The position numbers were made by a program, and so were the translations under genes. Positions 59,925 through 64,000 of a DNA stretch of 64,000 nucleotides are shown here, in pieces (within the stretch, counting starts at the first letter, position 1; each line of letters starts with the position of its first letter). Source of the stretch: CALKHT01 sp964511575. GTDB taxonomy: Bacteria > Planctomycetota > Phycisphaerae > Phycisphaerales > Phycisphaeraceae. Where the stretch lies: assembly GCA_964511575.1 (NCBI GenBank), contig CAZEFM010000004.1, positions 1 through 64,000 of the forward strand, read 5' to 3'. The notes under the pieces were generated by a model. It saw nothing but the letters and a program-made list of their open reading frames with translations, was not told the origin of the DNA and did no database searches.

Positions 59925-60797
59925 CTACCCCATCCCCGTCACCGCGAAGCTGTTCAGCAGGCTGCCCGCCACGAGGTGCCAGCCATCCACCAGCACGAAC
60001 AGCAGCAACTTGAACGGCAGGCTGATCAGCACCGGCGGGAGCATCATCATGCCCATGCTGATCAGCACGCTGGCGATCACCATGTCCACGATGAGGAACG
60101 GCAGGTACAGCCGAAACCCCATCAAAAACGCCACCTTCAGCTCGCTGAGAATGAACGCCGGGATCAGCGTCAGCATGTCCACATCGTCTTCGTACAGCTT
60201 GTCCGGCTCCGATGTGTCGATCCCGCGATAGTTCATGATCATGTACACATCGTTCCAGTTGCCCGCGTACTCGATCTGGTCGAACATGAACTGACGCAAC
60301 GGTTCCTTGGCGCGACTCCACGCCTCAAGCTGATCAATCTCGTTGTTCTGCAATGGCTGAAGCGCGACGCGGTTCACCTTCTCAAACGTCGGCGCCATCA
60401 CCAGAAACGTCATGAACATCGACAGGCCGACGACCACCTGCGACGGCGGCAGCGACTGCGTGCCGATCGCCTGCCGCAGCAGGCTCAACACGATCACGAT
60501 GCGCGTGAAACTCGTCGTCATGATGACGATCGACGGCGCGATCGAGAGCACCGTCAGCAGCACAAGGATCGACAGCGCCGCACTGAGTCCACCACGCCGC
60601 GCCGTCTCACCTTCCGCATCCGCGGGGGCGTCCATCGGCAGTACACGGCTCGCCTGATCGATGATGCTCGCCGGGTTCGACAGGTCCACTGTTTGCGATT
60701 GCGTCAGCGACTCCTGGGCGAAGGCAGGCGTTGCCACGCACCACAGCGCGAGGCATGCCGCTACCAGCCACAGCCAGGTTGTCGCGTTCTGTTTCAC
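59925..60797 (-). CDS. fliP: Flagellar export apparatus protein FliP
   Basis: This 290-residue protein forms the export channel with FliQ and FliR. A signal peptide (about 1-27, ending AFAQ) is followed by four membrane helices. The conserved PSIVIMTTSFTRIVIVLSLLRQAIGTQSLPPSQV segment comes early, and DVDMLTLIPAFILSELKVAFLMGFRLYLPFLIVDMVIAS lies near the end. It overlaps fliO by 4 bp. Confidence 0.97.
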   Translation of the reverse strand: MKQNATTWLWLVAACLALWCVATPAFAQESLTQSQTVDLSNPASIIDQASRVLPMDAPADAEGETARRGGLSAALSILVLLTVLSIAPSIVIMTTSFTRIVIVLSLLRQAIGTQSLPPSQVVVGLSMFMTFLVMAPTFEKVNRVALQPLQNNEIDQLEAWSRAKEPLRQFMFDQIEYAGNWNDVYMIMNYRGIDTSEPDKLYEDDVDMLTLIPAFILSELKVAFLMGFRLYLPFLIVDMVIASVLISMGMMMLPPVLISLPFKLLLFVLVDGWHLVAGSLLNSFAVTGMG

Positions 60798-61720
60798 GAG
60801 GGAGTTCCCGCCGTTCGAATGCGCGCCAGGAGTCCTGACAGTGAGTTGCGTGCCCGATCGATACGATGTTCCGCTGCGTCGCCGCCTTCCACATCGAGCG
60901 CATCGGATTCATATTCGCCGTTGAAACGATTGAGCAGCTGCGAGAAGTTCTGACTGATGCTGTTGGGTTTGGCGGCACTGATCGCGGTGAGCAGCGAGGC
61001 GATCTCTTCCGGATCATCGACATGCGCCAGCGTGCGCAGGCCGGCAGGGCTGTCGCCCACCACCAAAATGCGCTGGCCAAGGCGAATGAGCAGCAACTGG
61101 TTGCGCGGGGCGATCGTCGTACGGCTGAGCACCTCCACCACCGGCGAATGCCCTGTCGCCACCACTTGCCCCGTCAGCCGCGACCATGCCGCTCGCAGCA
61201 GCAGGATCAGCCCGATGACGACACCCAACGCGGTGATCGTCTGGAGCATCCAGCTTCCACCCCCAGCGTTGTTCACCTGCGTCGTGTCGTTGAGGGTGCC
61301 CGTCTCGGAAAGGCCGCCTCGGTCGAGCAGGCGGCGCGGTTCGCGTGCCGGCGGGGCGGAAACAAAGGCGGGTTCGGCAACCTCGATGGCAGGCGTCACC
61401 GCGGAGGCTGCGGCAGGGGCGGTCGACGTCAGAGACGATGCATTGTTCGTACGTTCGATGGGCTGCGGTCGCGTGCCCGTTGATTCGGTGAGTTGAAGGT
61501 CGGGCAGGGGCGCCAGCGGCGCGGCACGTGCGGGAGTGGGGGTGGTCGACGTTGGCGCATCATCGGCGAGTTGAACGGCGAGGCGATGCAGCGGGTCGTC
61601 GGCATAGACCGGCTGAGCGCCCGGTGCAGCCGCCGGGCTCCAAGCCAACAGCGCACCGGCAAACCATACCGCGCGCCACACACCGACATGAATGTTCGGC
61701 TGCATCGTCAGGCCCTCCAT
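60794..61720 (-). CDS. fliO: FliO-like flagellar protein with extended N-terminus
   Basis: This 308-residue protein has an N-terminal signal or helix (about 12-35) and a low-complexity, threonine/alanine/proline-rich region of about 120 residues. One membrane helix (MLQTITALGVVIGLILLLRA) comes next. The FliO cytoplasmic domain has VVEVLSRTTIAPRNQLLLIRLGQRILVVGDSPAGLRTLAHV. Classical FliO is far shorter. It overlaps fliP by 4 bp, which fits its role as a chaperone of FliP assembly. The start could be the second methionine at 61705. Confidence 0.88.
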   Translation of the reverse strand: MEGLTMQPNIHVGVWRAVWFAGALLAWSPAAAPGAQPVYADDPLHRLAVQLADDAPTSTTPTPARAAPLAPLPDLQLTESTGTRPQPIERTNNASSLTSTAPAAASAVTPAIEVAEPAFVSAPPAREPRRLLDRGGLSETGTLNDTTQVNNAGGGSWMLQTITALGVVIGLILLLRAAWSRLTGQVVATGHSPVVEVLSRTTIAPRNQLLLIRLGQRILVVGDSPAGLRTLAHVDDPEEIASLLTAISAAKPNSISQNFSQLLNRFNGEYESDALDVEGGDAAEHRIDRARNSLSGLLARIRTAGTPS

Positions 61721-61779
61721 GGCCTCTCGTGTCGATGCGCACTCCAGCGCATCGGGGGATGATCCTCATCCCGCTTCGA

Positions 61780-62226
61780 TCAACCTGTCGCCGAGACCTG
61801 TTGCTCGGCCGCCGCCTGCGCCTGTTCCTCCAGGTTGGCGACGATCTCACTAATCCTAATACAAAAGTTGTCATTAAGCACGAGTACTTCGCCACGTGCA
61901 ATCAAACGATTGTTCACATACACATCCACCGGGTCGCCCGCCAGCTTGTCCAGCTCCACCACGCTGCCCGATTGCAGGCGAAGCACATCCTCAACAAGCA
62001 TCTCGGTGCGGCCCAATTCAATCATCACGTGCAGGTCGACGTCGCTGAGCAGGTCGATCCCGCTCGCCTCGCCTTCCTGAACGTTTTCCACATCGTCAAA
62101 CTCAGGGACGCCGGCGATCTCCTGCATCTGCGCCAGCGACGACTGCGCTTCCTTAAGCGCATCTTCCATGAGCTTGTCCGCGTCCTCCTGACTCGGATTG
62201 TCGCCTCCCTGCGGTGTCTCAGCCAT
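61780..62226 (-). CDS. fliN: Flagellar motor switch protein FliN
   Basis: This 148-residue C-ring protein has an acidic N-terminal region (about 1-60). The SpoA domain begins LLSDVDLHVMIELGRTEMLVEDVLRLQSGSVVELDKL, and the GEVLVLNDNFCIRISEIV end strand is typical. The start codon overlaps the fliL stop (TGATG), so the two are coupled. fliM, normally between fliL and fliN, is absent here. Confidence 0.94.
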   Translation of the reverse strand: MAETPQGGDNPSQEDADKLMEDALKEAQSSLAQMQEIAGVPEFDDVENVQEGEASGIDLLSDVDLHVMIELGRTEMLVEDVLRLQSGSVVELDKLAGDPVDVYVNNRLIARGEVLVLNDNFCIRISEIVANLEEQAQAAAEQQVSATG

Positions 62227-62765
62227 CAGATGCTTGCCTTAATCTGAATGAACTTGGTAACCAGAACCTCATCGACCCGGCTGTTGCCTTCCTCATCCGG
62301 CGTCAGCCGTTGATCCAGCGCGGCACGAATCTGACGTTTCAGCGTCGCCAGCGTCGGCTCGAGCAGTTGGCTCGGCTCCGCCTGACTGATGAGCAGGCGC
62401 ACATCATCGCTGATCTGCGCCTTCATGGATTCGATCTGCTTCGCGATGTCGGACTCGTGCTTCTTGCGCACCACAACGAAGATACGCGTGTCATAGATAT
62501 ACGTGGTGCCCCGTTTGTTGTTCGGGAACCGATCCTCCAGAACGAGCAGTTCGGCGGGTTGCTGCAGTTCAGCCTCGTGGTCGGGGGTGATGCCCTGCGC
62601 CTGAGCGCCCGCGGGGCCGCCCGCCACCAGAAACGCCGTGGATATCGCCGCCGCTTCCAGCAGAAGCACAGCCGCCAGTACCAGGACGGTTTTCAGCGGC
62701 AGCTTCTTCCGCTGTTGCGGCGTCGCTTCGGCGGTAGCAGCTTCGGGTTTCGCGTTGTTCGCCAT
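62226..62765 (-). CDS. fliL: Flagellar basal-body protein FliL
   Basis: This 179-residue protein has a single membrane helix (about 22-44) and a periplasmic domain. The strand pattern EDRFPNNKRGTTYIYDTRIFVVVRKKHE and the end TPDEEGNSRVDEVLVTKFIQIKASI fit FliL. FliL strengthens the motor around the stators. It lies between motB and fliN on the minus strand. Confidence 0.9.
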   Translation of the reverse strand: MANNAKPEAATAEATPQQRKKLPLKTVLVLAAVLLLEAAAISTAFLVAGGPAGAQAQGITPDHEAELQQPAELLVLEDRFPNNKRGTTYIYDTRIFVVVRKKHESDIAKQIESMKAQISDDVRLLISQAEPSQLLEPTLATLKRQIRAALDQRLTPDEEGNSRVDEVLVTKFIQIKASI

Positions 62766-62846
62766 GGCTCCACTTCTCCGATGGATCGATTGCGTGACCG
62801 ACGGGGCCGCTCGTTATCCGGACGTTCCCGCCCGTGTCGGCCGACT

Positions 62847-63593
62847 TCAGCGTGTGCCCATCAACTCGGGCCTGGTAAAGTCATCGACAATCGCCTCCAT
62901 CACAATAATCTCCACCCTACGATTCGGCTCCTGAGCGCCGCGACGATAGTCGCGATGGCGAAGCGGCTCGTTATCGGCGTTGGCGCTGATGCGGATGCGG
63001 TCGCGGCGAATGCCCACCTCATCGCTGATCAGATACGCCATCACCGCCCGGGCGCGGTCGTAGCTGAGCGTCCAAAGGTCGTTATAAGGTCCGCCATGCA
63101 CCAGCTCCACGCTCGATGCGTGACCGCGCAACTCGATCTTGTTCAACTCGCCACGAATCCGCGGCACGATGTCCTGAATCCGCCGTTTGGCCTGCTCCGT
63201 CAGTTCCGCTGAGCCGGGTTCAAAGGTGATCGGCCCGCCCACCGGCTCGAGAATCCCCTCGCGCACCTGTCGGACGGTCGTCGTCTTGCCCTCGATGCCC
63301 TCATCGTCGTTGCGCGACTGGTTGTCGTGCTGCTCGCGCTGCAGTTGGCGCTCCGTGAGCAGGGAGATCGTCGAGAAATTGGGGTTGTCGTGTGTGGGAA
63401 TGGCGCCGCCTCCGGTGATGGACGAGGCGAACGACGACTTGATCGCTTCCGCCTTGACGCGGAACTCCTCCTTCTTGATCTCGCTCATCGCGACCAGAAG
63501 AATGAAAAAGCACAGCAACAGCGACATCATGTCCCCGTAGGTCATGACCCACTCAGGTGCTCCTTCAGGCGGACATTTGCACTTCTTCGCCAA
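62847..63593 (-). CDS. motB: Flagellar motor stator protein MotB
   Basis: This 248-residue protein has a short cytoplasmic N-terminus with three cysteines (KKCKCPPEGAPEW). A membrane helix with the essential proton-binding aspartate follows in YGDMMSLLLCFFILLVAMSE. A C-terminal OmpA-like peptidoglycan-binding domain (FEPGSAELTEQAKRRIQDI, then LRGHASS and DRARAVMAYLISDEVG) completes it. The peptide NRRVEIIVME near the end is typical. It is separated from motA by an inverted repeat. Confidence 0.95.
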   Translation of the reverse strand: MAKKCKCPPEGAPEWVMTYGDMMSLLLCFFILLVAMSEIKKEEFRVKAEAIKSSFASSITGGGAIPTHDNPNFSTISLLTERQLQREQHDNQSRNDDEGIEGKTTTVRQVREGILEPVGGPITFEPGSAELTEQAKRRIQDIVPRIRGELNKIELRGHASSVELVHGGPYNDLWTLSYDRARAVMAYLISDEVGIRRDRIRISANADNEPLRHRDYRRGAQEPNRRVEIIVMEAIVDDFTRPELMGTR

Positions 63594-63614
63594 CGGTCGC
63601 TACCTCTGTTGGTT

Positions 63615-63733
63615 AACCGCAAAGATCACCGAGAGCACGGAGAACAGCCATGTCATTCATCCGCACATGGCCGTATCCAAACGTTGCGGCTTTCTTCATG
63701 CCTTCCTCAGTGTCCTCTGTGTCCTCGGTGGTT
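63615..63733. repeat. AACCGCAAAGATCACCGAG-type inverted repeat between motA and motB
   Basis: The left arm AACCGCAAAGATCACCGAGA and the right arm (AACCACCGAGGACACAGAGG on the other strand) are imperfect reverse complements with a loop of about 50 nt. It fills the gap between motA and motB. Confidence 0.8.
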
Positions 63734-63747
63734 GATCTTCTCCGTGG

Positions 63748-64000
63748 TCAGGCCGCTTCCTGTTCCTCGGCCTTGCGGGCGGAGGGGGGCAGGAAGGTTC
63801 GCAGTTTCTGTTCGACGATTCGGGGGTTGTCGCCCGACTGGATCGCCATGACGCCTTTGATGATGATGGTTTTGTAGAGCACTTCCTCGGCCGATCGGCG
63901 TTGCAGTCGGTCGGACAGAGGCAGGGCGAAGGCATTGGCGATGATCGCGCCGTACATGGTGGTAAGGATGGCGACCGCCATACCCGGGCCGATCTTCGAC
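63748..64000 (-). CDS. motA: Flagellar motor stator protein MotA (partial, cut by window end)
   Basis: Only the C-terminal 83 or so residues are present. The stretch GPGMAVAILTTMYGAIIANAFALPLSDRLQ corresponds to the last membrane helix and following loop of MotA, and is followed by a polar cytoplasmic tail. MotA pairs with MotB to convert ion flow into torque. Its promoter and the upstream genes lie outside the window. The gene is the first of the visible flagellar set on this strand. Confidence 0.9.
   Translation of the reverse strand, partial: SKIGPGMAVAILTTMYGAIIANAFALPLSDRLQRRSAEEVLYKTIIIKGVMAIQSGDNPRIVEQKLRTFLPPSARKAEEQEAA

Noticed and set aside
1..64000. rRNA, tRNA genes and classical insertion sequences
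   Set aside because: I found no rRNA signatures, no cloverleaf that I could support, and no transposase-like protein. This was a reading by eye, so a covariance search for tRNAs remains the deciding test.

Overview
The window looks like a chromosomal segment of a high-GC planctomycete, most likely from the Phycisphaerae. Supporting features are a PEP-CTERM exosortase substrate, a DUF1080 secreted protein, a ThuA-like protein, a membrane-anchored NfeD protease, many secreted proteins with no recognisable family, and intergenic sequence full of short degenerate repeats. This placement is an inference from gene content; no rRNA is present to confirm it.

Layout. 0.3-11 kb: an orphan beta-class DNA methyltransferase, a 7Fe ferredoxin, a PEP-CTERM protein, a glycosyltransferase, an NAD-dependent epimerase, then a minus-strand envelope-signalling cluster (beta-barrel protein, lipoprotein, FecR protein, CHASE2-adenylate cyclase). 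11-18 kb: sugar isomerase-like protein, a glycosyltransferase/sulfotransferase/sugar-kinase trio, dtd, NfeD protease. 18-26 kb: ThuA-like protein, esterase, RibD, AsmA-like protein, DUF1080, GH130, endonuclease/exonuclease/phosphatase-type protein. 26-30 kb: a complete dTDP-L-rhamnose set (rmlA, rmlC-like, rmlD, rmlB). 30-39 kb: secreted proteins, purD, an O-methyltransferase, a MutT-type Nudix protein and an HD-GYP protein. 37.8-44.3 kb: a translation operon read on the minus strand, nusA-infB-DUF503-rbfA plus an endonuclease III-like gene, preceded by a long leader with an intrinsic terminator. 44-51 kb: HEAT-repeat protein, lnt, DUF1802, argS. 51-64 kb: a large minus-strand flagellar operon in transcription order motA-motB-fliL-fliN-fliO-fliP-fliQ-fliR-flhB-[GxxExxY element]-flhA-flhF-flhG-small membrane protein-fliA. 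fliM is not in the window.

The most unusual signal is a family of imperfect inverted repeats of about 60-200 bp in the intergenic gaps. They are built from short degenerate units such as AGCCACAGATGAACACGG, ACGCCAAGNCGCCAAG, AACCGCGAATGAACGCGAA, ACCACGAAGGCACGAAGG and CACCAAATCACCAACT. One copy, between flhB and flhA, has 33-bp inverted ends that are 31/33 identical and that enclose a gene for a GxxExxY-type PD-(D/E)XK nuclease-fold protein. A copy of the same type without a gene lies between fliP and fliQ. Together they look like a nuclease-associated repeat element with non-autonomous derivatives, comparable in logic to RAYT/REPIN systems but with a different protein.

Two possible RNA loci also stand out: a minus-strand promoter-to-terminator unit of about 185 nt at 34.9-35.1 kb with no convincing reading frame, and the nusA leader at 43.9-44.3 kb.
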